Assembly (NCBI GenBank): GCA_936450465.1
Contig: OW388301.1
Location: 19,573,523-19,637,522, forward strand
Direction: 5' to 3'
DNA length: 64,000 nucleotides
From: Gibbula magus
Taxonomy: Eukaryota > Mollusca > Gastropoda > Trochida > Trochidae
A program made the position numbers and the translations under genes. The notes beneath the pieces were generated by a model. The model did not search any database. It was not told the origin of the DNA and saw only the letters and a program-made list of their open reading frames with translations. Shown in pieces: positions 1 through 12,327 of this stretch. The first letter of the stretch is position 1. Each line of letters starts with the position of its first letter.

Positions 1-649
1 CTTTTTGGAACTGATCCATTATGAAAGCTAACACCAATGTTTTTCGAATGCCTATACAGTAATTCAGCAATGTCACGTGAATGTTTGAATACTGCTTTGA
101 CATCGTTCATTTTCCAGTCAAAACACACAAACTTACATTCAATTCTTATACTTTCTTACGTTATTTTTCGTGATTATCTGTTTGATGAAAGCTGTGTCAC
201 TCATCATGCTGAATGCTGAGTGAAGCATAATAAAATCTTTCAGGGACATGAAGATCAGAGTTATCCATCCTTTGAATGACGTCATGGCATGGAGGCGGCC
301 ATTTGTTGTTGTCACCTCGTGTATTATGTATAGTTGGAAAATTAATATTACTTTACCATGACTGCTCAAATCCGAATCCCGTTAGTTTAGTTTTCGATAT
401 ATTTCAATTTGAATTATTTTAACGTTTTGGGTTACCTCCCCTTTTAGGGGCTGACATTAAAAAATCGGGCTCCGTTACCCACGAGCTTACACCTAGGCCC
501 TTCACTTCTGGCAGTTTCATTGATATCGATGCAGTCAATTTTGCTGGACAGCGGTCACAGAAAAAGTACAAATAATAATGATAATAATAAGGAAAACAAA
601 TCAGGATAAGAACAATAGGTCTTCAGACACACGTCTTGAAGACCTAATT

Positions 650-694
650 ACTCACTCACTCACTTACTCACTCACTCACTCACTCACTCTCTCA
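650..694. repeat. CTCA microsatellite (unit 1)
   Basis: Run of CTCA/CTTA tetramers. It recurs at 34100-34141 and in greatly expanded form at 49128-49307. Confidence 0.95.
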
Positions 695-2074
695 ATGCCA
701 TCGGCTCTTCTTCAGGATTACCACAGGTCAAGGTAACCCCATACACCAAGAACCACAAGAGACTTCCTTTCTGTGAATTATGACATTATCTTATCAAGAT
801 TGTCCGACTTATCACCCTTCGAGGCTCAAGCAGTTGTTGCAACATTTCCATTGACAAATAACCAGGAAAAAATCATCTATCTCAAAGTCAACAGAACAGT
901 TATTCAATCACTCCTCAAAAAGAAAACCCCTTTGAAAGGCATGTTTGGAGGCATCTTGTTCATTTAGCAAAATGGAGACTGCATTGTGGCCATTTTGGGG
1001 ATAAAAGCTTTGATTACTTATCAATTAAATATTCAATTAAATGTCTCAAAAGACATAATTTATCCTTGATCATTTAAGGTGTGTGATGAAGGTCTAGGTA
1101 TGCATTGTATTAACAATTTACATGCATTACTTATTAATAAATAATACATGCATTACTTATTAATAAACGTTATAGAATATAATATATAATTTAATATTAA
1201 TGGTCATATTTAACTTTCCCTATTTATTTAAACATATTTTGAAGTAGCCGATATTATGAATGTCATACAAATGTTGTTGAGAGTTTTTCATTGCTAGATT
1301 CCAGCAATAAGAATGTGTAGGCTTATTTTCCCTGAAACAAGGAGTCAAACATTTGTTCATTCTTTTCAAATTTAAAATTTCCTGTTCGATTGATTATGAA
1401 GCATATTTCTGTGGAAAGAAGGCTTATGGATCTATTTTTAGTCCAATGTATTGCAATGTTTAGTTCAGTTTCGGACATACATATAGTTCCATCCAACATT
1501 TGTTGCTTCACTGTCATGACTACATTATCAATACATTGAGTACAATACATATGTAAGTCTTATTGGCATAGACAAATTTGATAACTGAGATGAAGGTTGG
1601 CGTGTTGAATAACCGCTAATATTATCGATTTGCAGTTCCTTGCGTTGTGCAGATAATGTTTGCATGTACTGTTTCTTGGATTTTCCGAAACTGTAGTGTC
1701 ACATTTTGAACTGAATTTGTCATATCTCCTCACTCAGATGTAAAATGGTTTTGAATTGAACAATATTATGTTTACTTACATTGCGATTCAAAGTAACACA
1801 CCGACCATTTCAAATTGAGATTTTAACACAAAATAAATTTAGCTTGGTTGGTCTTGTTTTCTTTTGTGAAATGTCAACAAAACATAATGAAAGTCATCTC
1901 CAACATCATCACTAGAACACAATTTACATTTTTATTCAAAAATATGTTTTCTATTCCATCTACCTGTTTTCAATCAGTAAAACATGACATGATGTACGAA
2001 ATAGAAGTAATCCAATCGCTCTGGGGTAGATAATTAAGTAAGTTATTTAATCGTAAGATCGTCATTATCTTGCC

Positions 2075-2310
2075 TCAGTCTTCAGAGATGTTGAGCACAG
2101 TTTGTGATTATTTACCCCACTCTTCAAGTCCAGTTCCATTTTATAATGCCCCACACTTCACAGTTGGTGATCAACATTCTTGATTATATTGACTCACTCT
2201 TTAGAGATATTCAGTGTAGTTTGTGATGATGTTGCCTTCTTCTTTAGAGATGATGAGCACAAATCGTGATCAATTTGCCAGACACTTTAGAGATGTTGAG
2301 TTGAGTTCTT
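2075..2310. repeat. Degenerate ~42-bp tandem repeat (unit 1)
   Basis: About six degraded copies with a core like CTTTAGAGATGNTGAG followed by TTTGTGAT. Cores are near 2081, 2123, 2158, 2200, 2242 and 2287. Non-coding. Equivalent arrays are at about 35510-35750 and 50645-50890. Confidence 0.65.
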
Positions 2311-2548
2311 TCATATATGGTCAGCAAAGGTCTCAAGTTTGCTTCATGGGATCAATCAGAGATTAAGCGATACATAATATTGCTATATGTTTGCAGATCA
2401 GCGTTAATTCAGTGAAATCAATGTTAATTTCACAACATATGGTATGATAAAAACATAAAGAGAAGAATATGTGTATGATGATTTCTACACTTGAGTAATT
2501 AAACGATGAACTCAACAATCATTCAATTTTAATTGGATTATGTTTCTC

Positions 2549-3628
2549 TTAAAATAAGGTAAAGAGAACATGCTTTTGAAAACGATTTCTAACCATTGGA
2601 CATTCACTGATAGAAATAACATTAAAAGCGGTACAGTTCATGTGTATATGCATTGCTTTGAGGTTTGTTGATGCTTCAATTGTATAATAAAGGACCGATT
2701 TTTTAAGAAAAAATACAATTGGGTGTAGATCTTTGAAAGAATGACAGAGCTTCCTTTTTCTATCTCCCCGTCCTTGTCTGTTTATTTCAAATGTAATACG
2801 GCCCCGTCTATTTGTCCAAGTGATCAATATCAGTGGTGGTGTATTGTAAATACCAATATGATAGTATACCCCTCCAGTCATCAGCACACGATGTGTCTTA
2901 CTAGATGATGGATGGGCACAGCGAATCTTTCTCGGAACCCCTTTGCCTTCCGCCCAACAAATCTGATCGCCATCAATTACCATGCCAAATATTAAAACAG
3001 GGTAGGGTCGATACCAAATTGTCTTCTCTTTACAGGTATGCAGAGGGGTTTTGACAATAGGATTATGTAGCATGTCGGATACAAAAAACAAATGATTTGT
3101 GTATATATTCATATATTTACCTGACAATTTACAAAATTTTACATTTGATGTATGCCCAATTACATGTTTGTATATGCTAATAGTATTTGACCAAAATAAG
3201 GTATCTGCATCCCTGTTATATACGATTGATGTTAACGTACCATGAACTTTAAGTCCAGTCCGTTGGAGTTTACTTGAGGCCGAGGATCATTTGAACACTT
3301 CTCTCCATCCCTTGCTTCCTGTTATACTCACAATGAGAAATTCCGAACCATTTGTTTTAGGACCTGTGTTTTCAATACTCCTTCTTAATGAATCAATGAA
3401 CGTTTTATCAAAGTGTCCAAAAAGTAAAGTCTTTCCAAACCTCTTTGCCAACTCTTCTGTCTCAACGCCATGGTAGATACAACCAGAACTAGACTCACAT
3501 CCAATATTACATTGGATAATAGCTCTGTGAATCTTCAGGTATACATTATTATCATTGATCATGTTTTCTTTGGAAAACGTATAATTGATCATCAAACAAA
3601 TGCAGGTAACAATATTTCTTAAATTCAT
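2549..3628 (-). pseudogene. YWTD-like secreted protein, unit 1 copy with one nonsense codon
   Basis: Same 1080-bp frame as the intact copy at 35988-37067, with no insertion or deletion. A single G-to-T change turns the Gly codon after VFK into TGA at 3287-3289 (about residue 114). The signal peptide and the five aromatic strands are otherwise present. Because only one base separates it from an open frame, it is either freshly inactivated, polymorphic, or affected by an assembly error. The stop precedes all the propeller-like repeats, so a truncated product would lack them. Confidence 0.65.
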
Positions 3629-4520
3629 TTCAATTAACTTTAAGAAACAGTTCACACCACACTGCATGGTCTGAGCTACAGATTGACGACTATTCTGGCT
3701 TAACAAGTCAGGGATAAAGTTTTTCAAAATCTCAATAATGATTATTGTAAATGTAAAAGTCTAAGGATCATTTGTGTTACCCAACCAATGCAGAAACATG
3801 ATTTTACACCTCATTTATAATACACACATTTGAAGGTGAGGTTGATGTGACATAAGATGTAAATATATAATATTCATAAAATCAATAGATTAATTGAAAA
3901 TTATGTACCTTTTTCTTGAAACCACTTTGAAATACATTTAAGGGTTGCTTAACAAGGTGTGCGCATCATTCAAAGTATAACTGCAAGTCATCATGTATTG
4001 AGCACTCTACTTGCAAGATTTGTTCTTTCAAGCATCAGTTGTGATTTCCAAAATGAAAAGACGGGCACTTTCTTTTTGTTTGGATAGTTTGAGACGTCAG
4101 AATGGACATTTTATCTATGTTCATCGTGAATTGGTTGCATTTATTTGAGGGCTCTCGACCAACCAGAATCCTTGTAATAAGTGCAACAAAATATTTTTAA
4201 AATCATAAAGATAAAAACGGGTGTCTATCTAGAATGGGCAACAGCCCAAAATCCCTATTAGGAAAAATATTGTATGTTACGAGCCTTCGTAACCTAAATA
4301 TGTAGTTGTGTTTCCCTGATGCAGGATTTATACTTCGTTATCGTACAATGTCATCCTTCATTCTTTTTTGCAGAAAACAACGTTGATTTCAAATATTTAA
4401 AATGAGAGCATTGGAATGTGTAAGTGAACAGGATGAAATAAGTTGGGACAACACAATTCCTCTTTAATATTGCTTTCAGCTGACATAATTGGTTATCTTG
4501 TCATGGCCTAAGTTTTTCAG

Positions 4521-4754
4521 TTTGCCAGGATGTTTCAAACTACAATGACTTTTAAAGGAACCTCGTTGACGAACTTGGACTCATGTAATGAAGGTCGGCG
4601 AGACTATCTCACTTTAAAGACGAGAGCAGCTTCCCTTCCACTCCAATGCAAAAGGCAACTTCAGTAGGGCAAGGAATCTACATGAGAACTGAACTGAACT
4701 CTCCCACCTCCTTTACACAGGTCACCTGTGTAGAACAATGTAGATGGATATTAG
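4521..4754 (+). other. Candidate plus-strand exon A (unit 1)
   Basis: Bounded by a pyrimidine-rich acceptor (agtttttcag, ending 4520) and a consensus donor GTAAGTAAA at 4755. One frame from the ATG at 4646 runs open to the donor (37 codons) and contains a C-V-E-Q-C motif like the first Cys pair of PAN/apple domains. Further upstream the frame meets a TGA. It does not join in frame to candidate exon B at 5758. Could be a decayed exon or coincidence. Confidence 0.3.
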
Positions 4755-5757
4755 GTAAGTAAACGTTTGAATAAAACTGCCCTAGAGCCACATTTCATTA
4801 AAAGTCGGGAGATTTCGATTCCCAGTGAACAAATTTGGACACTCTTGGTCATAGTACAATTTGCCACAGAAACTTCACGACAGTTATTACGTCATTAATG
4901 TTTTATGATATCTAATGTATATTTTGTGGAAGCTATCCCTTCTAATAGACGTGCTGCATTGGGTGATGTTAGTTAATTAGCAGTTCAGACTAGGACTGGA
5001 CTGCTATAAGATGTTTTGCTGGTTTCCATCGCCTTTGTTTTGTTTTGGCTATAACTTTTTCCTAGTAAGGTTTTAAGAACTGATATATATATAACTTCTT
5101 ACTTATAACCCTGGTGAATTTGTTTGACATTTTCACATTCAAGGTAAAAGGTCAAGTTCAGGAGTTGACAAGAACCTATTTGTCTGAATATGAAGAGTTT
5201 TATAAAGTCTTGTTCAGTTTTACATGTCGACTAAACAGAATAAATATACCTTTTACATATTGATAATATTATAACATGTGTTTCCATTACTGCTATTCTA
5301 AAATTAATTTAAAAAACCAGTTATTTGAAATTATTAGTATTGTCTTTGATATGATATATAACTAATAGATGTACATGGTGCGCGTACATCTAGTATTATA
5401 AAACATCACACATAGCCTAGCTAAATGACTGGACATACATATTTGAAAAATGTTTGCTTCTCACAAGTAAATGAACATTTAGATATGCCCTCTGTTCAGG
5501 GCAAAATGGTTTCACCATCGCCACTTGAATGAATAGTTCAAATATTTCCAAACATTGATGATGTATCAATTATTGTATTCATATTCATTATCAACCTTTT
5601 GAAACTCGGAAAGGAAATATTGAATGGAAGTCACGCCTCAGATTCCTTAGATAATGTGTAAAATGTTCTTTCTGTCCTGTATGAAATACCAGAGTCCTAG
5701 AGGATATTGGGAACATTCATCCCGGGGAGTAAGTGACTAATATCTTCCTGTCTGCAG

Positions 5758-5901
5758 CTTATACCTCTTAGTGACATTGAGGGACAGGTCCTCTTAACGT
5801 CGGTACCAGAGGCATTAATGGACAGCCTACCTCGTGCACCAATCAACATACTACTTCTGGCATCAATGGACAAACAACTTCAAACACTTCGAGCAGTGTG
5901 A
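5758..5901 (+). other. Candidate plus-strand terminal exon B (unit 1)
   Basis: Follows an excellent acceptor (cttcctgtctgcag, ending 5757) and reads 47 codons to TGA at 5899-5901. In unit 2 (39195-39338) the frame has the same length. There are four synonymous codon differences (Leu, Leu, Gln, Arg), four amino-acid changes, and the stop is TAA instead of TGA. That pattern hints at coding constraint. I do not recognise the peptide (it contains VPEALMD, PINILLLASMDKQL). The alternative reading is a chance frame. Unit 3 has lost this segment. Confidence 0.35.
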
Positions 5902-7399
5902 GAAACCAACTTTGCTGTTCTACATCTGCTTTGTAATGTCATTAAGTACAAATTCTATACTTAACATATGATGGTGTGTATAGACCAAGACAAGTCAGTT
6001 ATTACTTTATTATTTGAAGAAATTACTATGCTAAATATGCAAAGTATGTTAACGGGTATTGCATGTGAAAGGATACAATTGACATACATCACTATAAATA
6101 TGCAATACCATGATTTGATCGGTAACTGCAATTGTTAAAAAATAGCATATGCAGGACCCTGCAAAAGCACATCAGTCCGGAGACTAAGGGTGTCGCCTTT
6201 AACTGTTTTGCCTTTTCCATAGCCACAATAAAATGGACATTTTTAAAATAGATATACCAAAAAATACAACTGAACATTAAACTCAAGAAATTGTCCGTGA
6301 CCTTTGACTTTGAATGATATCATATCAAAAGAATTGACAAAATGTTAATATGAGTTCTTCAAACCAATTTCTGATTTCAAAATTTGATCAAATGGTTAAA
6401 ATGGCCATATCACGTGACATTGACGTTTACTTTTGACAACCGATGATCACTTTTCAGTCATGACCTCATTGTGAATTTGACCGTTGACTGATTGTTTTCT
6501 CTACATAGTTAGTGAACTGGGAAAATTGATATCCATTACTGAACTACATTCTGATTCTGAACATCTATTAATGTAATAGTGTATGATCAGTGAATGACAC
6601 TCCCAAGATAAAAAAAAATATAACAGACTTTATTTCTGAAAGGCCAACAATTTATACATGACAAAAAGTGGATGGATCCGTTTACCGGATTGTTCTGGAT
6701 CCGTCCAGTGTTGTCTGGTGGACCATGGGACCAACTGGTTCCATGCATCCAGTAAGGTTGGATATTCAATGGGACGTTCACAATAACATACATTCTAACA
6801 TGCTGATAGACATTAAGAACAGGTTCTATTAAAAATCCTTTAGGCAATGTTTGATATGTTCATATAAAGCTGATTATAAAGATGGCCAAAACCTTATGTC
6901 GCTACTAAATTGTACCTGAACATGGTAACTATTCAATCATTGATGAACCAGATACAAGCTAGTATTTGGCCATTGAAATGTCACTGATTAAGTTATCTTA
7001 ACCAGGGTCTATGCCACTAATTGACCATACAAATGCACCCCCAAAAATGTGATGATGATACCTCAGTGGGTCATAGCTGTAAGCCAACAATTAGAAACCT
7101 CATCAGTCACGACTTTTTTATCAAGATATACATTATATGTCCCAAAAACCTCCATGTTATAGGTAATAATGTTGACAGATAGTTTGTTATACAAGTCAGT
7201 CTGTTGGACCCTTTGACATTCATAGTACGTGTGTTATGAAGATCCATACTTCATGGAAAAAAGTATAACGTCCTGAATATGAAAAGGACGGCTTATTTAA
7301 TGTGTCACTACTGTTAACCATGTACTCTCAAAGCATACCTTCTTTCGAGAATATTAGGTGAACATAGACGATTTGATAGGAGATCATTTGGTTGTTTTT

Positions 7400-7570
7400 T
7401 TAGTGTGTCATTTGAAGAGTATTGTGCTTATATGTAATTTGTTTGTCAATACTAGTATTTATATTTGGTTGAAACTTCAAGTGAACATTATTTTCATCAT
7501 TCTTATTTTCCTTGGAAAACGTAGAAGTAACAATCATAAAAATCCACTTGACAATATAGCTAATATTCAT
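7400..7570 (-). pseudogene. Truncated 5' paralogue of the YWTD-like gene (unit 1)
   Basis: 56-codon frame starting MNISYIV and continuing through TSTFSKEN and ENNVHLK. It matches the intact gene's signal peptide and next 15 residues (MNLRNIV, NSTFSKEN, DNNVYLK). After about residue 35 the similarity stops, and the frame ends at TAA 7400-7402. It is therefore a first-exon fragment, or a paralogue whose later exons have decayed. It supports the start codon chosen for the full-length copies. Sequence between here and 6580 has no recognisable continuation. Confidence 0.6.
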
Positions 7571-10500
7571 TTCAACTAACCCCAGGAAAACACAGTTGGA
7601 GCCACCCTACCTTTATGATATGAGATACTGCTCAGTGTTGGCTTGTCGATCCAGACGCATCTTCTTACTTACAAATCTAGGGATATTTCTTGTTATTTTA
7701 AAAACGTAAAATTAATTTAGGAGCTCATATATATTAGCATATGAAGAAGACGTGGAGTTGACATTAGATGTTTTCATAAAATCAATAGATGAGGTATGAT
7801 TTATGTGTCTTTCTCTTGAGTGTGTTCTTCACTCCTTTTGCGCAGAAATACTCGATATTTCAAAGTAAACTTTTCTGCAAATGTTCATCTGATTAATTGT
7901 ATGCTTTATTCAATGCACTTTTAATTATATACGACTTATTTGCTTTCATTTGATTGATTCATCATGAGACTTCATTATCATTTTGCTTACCGTAACAAAG
8001 TACTTAGAATTGAACAAAGTATTTAACTGTCACTGTTTCCTTAAGTGTCCAACAACAGGAGAAATATAAACTATGACGTTCCTGTGCATGAAGAGAATGT
8101 CTTCTGCAAAGCATTGAGAGATCGCAAGACTGATATCTGATTTCAAAACATCACTTGTGACCCTGACCTTTGACCCTTGATTACTGACATTTGACAATCT
8201 CACAACTGAACCTATGTGTTAGAAACCTTCCCCATGTTAATTGATATCAATATGAAGATAGCAGTTTTGTGCGCTTGCATCATTCAGTATTATAAACACG
8301 TTATAAAGTCGATATATTTTACCTTATGTATCATAAATATGTTGGCTCCTCAGCTAAGGTTTCATATTCCAAGGTTATTAAAGATGGTACATTAGGCCAG
8401 GTTAGTCTTGAGAATATCATACTTATAACCTCAAAGAGTTGCCTACTGCTATTTATTTTCTCTTAATCATCAGTTATTTCGATATATTCTACCTTGATGC
8501 TTCCTGATAGCAACTTTCACTCACTCAGTAAACTCATTTAATTTTGTTTTTCTCTAAAGCTGGGTTATTTTAAAAATCAAATGTTGTGTTGTTGACACAT
8601 TTCAGAAATGGCTTGAGAAAGTGCAGTTTAACTTTCTAACATATCCACTTTAATTGTGTAAACATAACATACTACAAAATTTTCGTTAATTAGAACAACA
8701 ACTCATAATCAAGTATTCGGCTGGGAAACAGTAAAACTCTACCTTTTTTCTTGATGAATCTATTGCACGTTGTCTGAAGGAGACTGCCCATTATGTACAT
8801 TAAGTATAATGGTCATCAGATTTCGAAGTATATCTCTTCCTCTGCGCCATTGCAGACAAATAGCTTTTCACTTCACGAGAGTAAAATGTGACAACTTAAG
8901 TAGATTTCCATCAGTGACAGATGTCGTCTAGGTTAGAGCAATACTGCAAAGAAAGATCAGATCGCACTTAAGTACAGTCAAGGGATTCCTTTACTGTTCT
9001 AAGAATCTAGAGTTTGAAGCCATCATCACGGCTGCTAGTACTATTGTATCACTTATAGTAGACGCTCTTTAATGATCATAACGTGATATTCGTTGATGAA
9101 AGATGTGATCAAGGTGAGACGTTTCAAGGTAGAATAGATCAAAATAAAGAAAGGAAACAGATTCCTCAGTAATAATGCCAGTAATTCATAATAACTAGAC
9201 AGGAAAGCACAAATGACTATCGGAAATACATAAATATGTTATTGGTTAGCTGTTCTCGAGATTACGTAACATGATTTCGGATCGGATCATTCTTCCAAGA
9301 GTGGGTGAATAATATCATGTCTGCTGATATTATTGCAGGAAGTAACGTAGTCTTTTCACTTCATCAACTGAACATGTCAGCGTCGGCTGCAGTTATCGAA
9401 CCATATCGGGTAATGCATTGATCACAATGTACACATGTGCTTTTGAACTGATTTTACTGCATTCCCTCACTGACCTCTTCAATAGAAACCTAAATCTAGT
9501 ATTTACAATCAACTATTGGACAGACACTGATATCAAACTTTTAGAGAAAATGACATTAATGAACTGGTAAGACCATACCTCATGCGTGAAGTCAAATGTC
9601 AGACTTTCAACCCTGGCAGTAAATAATGTGTTTGATGGTTATTTTTGGCATCGTATAATGAGCACTGAAGTACTTGTCTGTTAGACAGATACCGAATATC
9701 GTTGATGACCCATCATCAGAACATGTCTTTTGTACAGCAAACCATCAGCAGTCGAGATCAAATATTTCAGATTGTATATTGCAAACTAACATATTGCAAA
9801 ATATTATGTATGCATACAACGGATAAAGTATTCTCAAATCATTAATTATTAATATCCATTGATAAAACATTTGCAGAACATGTTTTCTGAGGAAGTAAGC
9901 TAAACTGTAAACTTTTTACATTTGTCATTCTACACACCAGTTGTATATATACTTACAAACTTCTGTTTTATCTGTATTAATATAACAGGAAACGGCACAA
10001 ATCACCTACATGACTGTATGTCGTGATGGTCATCCTTTTGTCCTTAAATCTATTCACATACGTCATTTTACTATAAAACTTTGCACTGAACTACCTTGTC
10101 TCATGTCTGTCTAGTCATACAGAATCAGTCCACTGAATTATACATTTCCTCATGTATTGCCCAAAAGAGATGATATCATTATTTAGTTACATGATCTGTG
10201 TAGTTATTCCTGTCTAAATATTATGTCATATAGTGACAATTTAATATGCCATCATAAACTAAGCTGAGGGGGAAAGAGATATAAAAACAATTCATTAAGA
10301 GTATGATACTTCATAATGTATATCTATTCAAACACTCATGGGTTGCTGAAACTGTTAATTCCGGAATTATTAATTGATATTTAAGGTGAGATTTTATAAG
10401 ATATGGAAATGATGTTCGTATAATGTGTCTAGTTAAGGAAATTCGAAAGGACAATTTCTTAAAAACGTGTTTTTTTCAGAACTATGAACAGATAATGGTT

Positions 10501-10693
10501 TTGAAAATTCAAATTAATTTTGGTTGAAGACATAATGTATCTCTATGTATGTATCTCTCGTTGATTGACATATTTCGTGTTTTGTAATTTGTAATTTCAT
10601 TTTCGAAATCAATTTATGTGTAACTACCCTCAAGTCCCACACCAACATTCGTTGTCCTGTCCTGTTTCAGTAAAAATATGTCACCTTCATCTC

Positions 10694-12327
10694 GGTCAAA
10701 AACTCTGTCACCCTTCTTCTTATGGATAATAACGCATGATGCGTGTATTCATGAGTGAGGAAAACGTTTAAGAAGTTACATTATTATAAAAAACATTTTG
10801 ATCAACTTTCCATATTTTATTAGTTTAAACATAAATATGAAATACACTCAACAGCAAAAGAAACGTCACCATATAAAATACAAGATAATTTAATCCGCGC
10901 GTAACAAAGGCTACTAAAACAGAGATACATCATGTCTCCAGCAGCAAACTAAACTAGATTTAAAAGTTCAAAACCATTATCTGTTCATATTTCTGTGAAA
11001 CCCACGTATTAAGAAATCATCGTTTTGAATCTCCATAACTGGGCGAACCAAGGGAGTTAAAAATGCCTTTCTTGGCTTGTTTTCTGAAAAATCGTCTTTC
11101 TCCGGCAGCAATATTTCGTTTTTCACACCGTTGAAAATGTGGTGACTTTTGTTTTGCGATTGAGTGTATTCCGTTGAGAACGTTTTTTTCTCAATCAATT
11201 TCAATTCATGATCTCTGTGTGTGCATACATAATAATGCAAATTATTATACCATTATAAATTAAATTATACAGATATCTTCACAAAACATATGTTCATCAA
11301 AGTCATTCAAAATCCACTTTTTCCGACTATGTTGAAAAGTTGGTTTCATTCCTTTCGCCCGATGTTTTATGTATTATTCACTACATTCTCTTACACTGAG
11401 TCACAATGGAGTAAGTGTTGCAGTTTAAATAGGTTACAGACAAACACTTCGCTTACACTAAAACACAATTTCAAAAACATTGTGTAGTCATTTGCAGTTT
11501 GCTTTCAGGCAGTGTAATTAAATGCTGCACATTATTGACAATATCATTTGACCCTCCAGTTGAATATATATTCGTACTTACAAAGCATCATATCTAATCA
11601 AGTGATTCATTTATTGATTGCAGTTAGCAGAGAAAAGACGGTCACACATAAATATATTTCATTTGCCTTTTCATATGATTAATTTGGTATCTTGCTGTGC
11701 AATAATGGTCATGTACCATTGTTGTCTAGACAAAGTAATTTCGCCTTTTATTTGTCAATACCAATCATGCCATTAATGACTTATGTGGTCTGTGTCGCCA
11801 TTTCTGTCTTTCTGTTATGACATAAGAGAACATTAAACATGAATTGTATAGTACATTCACATCTATGTTTTCACGAGTAATTGTCATTTCAGTTGATATA
11901 TAAGACAATGTTTGTACATTCATCGTGAATGAGTGTGTTGATGTTGATCACCTGATGTAAGTTCAAATTGTTGTAGAGAGACCTAAATCTCAAATCTGTT
12001 GATTGATTATTGATAATCGACCAAATATTGTATGATAACCTTTCGAAAATCATTTTCTGGATTCTCTTAATCAGAATTACAATGACATAGATGTTTGTCT
12101 TCCAAAATAATGATGACTCACTTAAGGCAAACAAATATATGTCCAGTTTGATAGAAAATATTGACTTAGTAGACTGGTAGACATGCGCCTAGCAGGCAGC
12201 TGGCTGTTTTCATCGCTCTCTCCTAAAAGTGCAAATTATCTGTCTCAAAGTACTGACATATTATGGATATTTGTCAGACTGGTGTATGAAGTGACTTAGA
12301 TTCATTACACAGAATTATTTTGTATAT
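10694..12327. other. Non-coding stretch with a decayed dispersed repeat
   Basis: Start of the segment found only in unit 1. It contains 10910-11110, a diverged copy of 22875-23050, and an inverted-orientation match of its core at about 10470-10510. 11080-11160 on the minus strand also matches 15660-15720 on the plus strand. An old dispersed repeat of unknown type is the likely source. No gene seen. Confidence 0.6.
10910..11110. repeat. Dispersed repeat, copy 1
   Basis: Diverged match to 22875-23050 (shared TCAAAACCATTATCTGTTCA-type core and flanks), with part of it inverted at 10470-10510. Family unknown. Confidence 0.6.

Larger units (their letters stand above)
1..10693. repeat. Tandem segmental-duplication unit 1, left part
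   Basis: This stretch recurs in order at 33444-44772 (unit 2), and large parts recur again at 47666-58260 (unit 3). The match was seen by eye through long colinear blocks: the start of the window equals 33444 onward, 1848-2033 equals 35287-35472, 2549-3727 equals 35988-37166, and 9240 equals 43020. Divergence is a few percent with many small indels, and 9570-10580 is the least alike. It holds a YWTD-like pseudogene, a 5' paralogue fragment, two candidate plus-strand exons, a CTCA microsatellite and a 42-bp degenerate repeat array. Between these I see no other convincing coding sequence. The unit is interrupted after 10693 and resumes at 31964. Confidence 0.9.

Noticed and set aside
4755..5757. 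Candidate exons A and B as neighbours in one transcript
   Set aside because: Exon A ends in phase 1 and exon B needs phase 0. The join would give an immediate stop.
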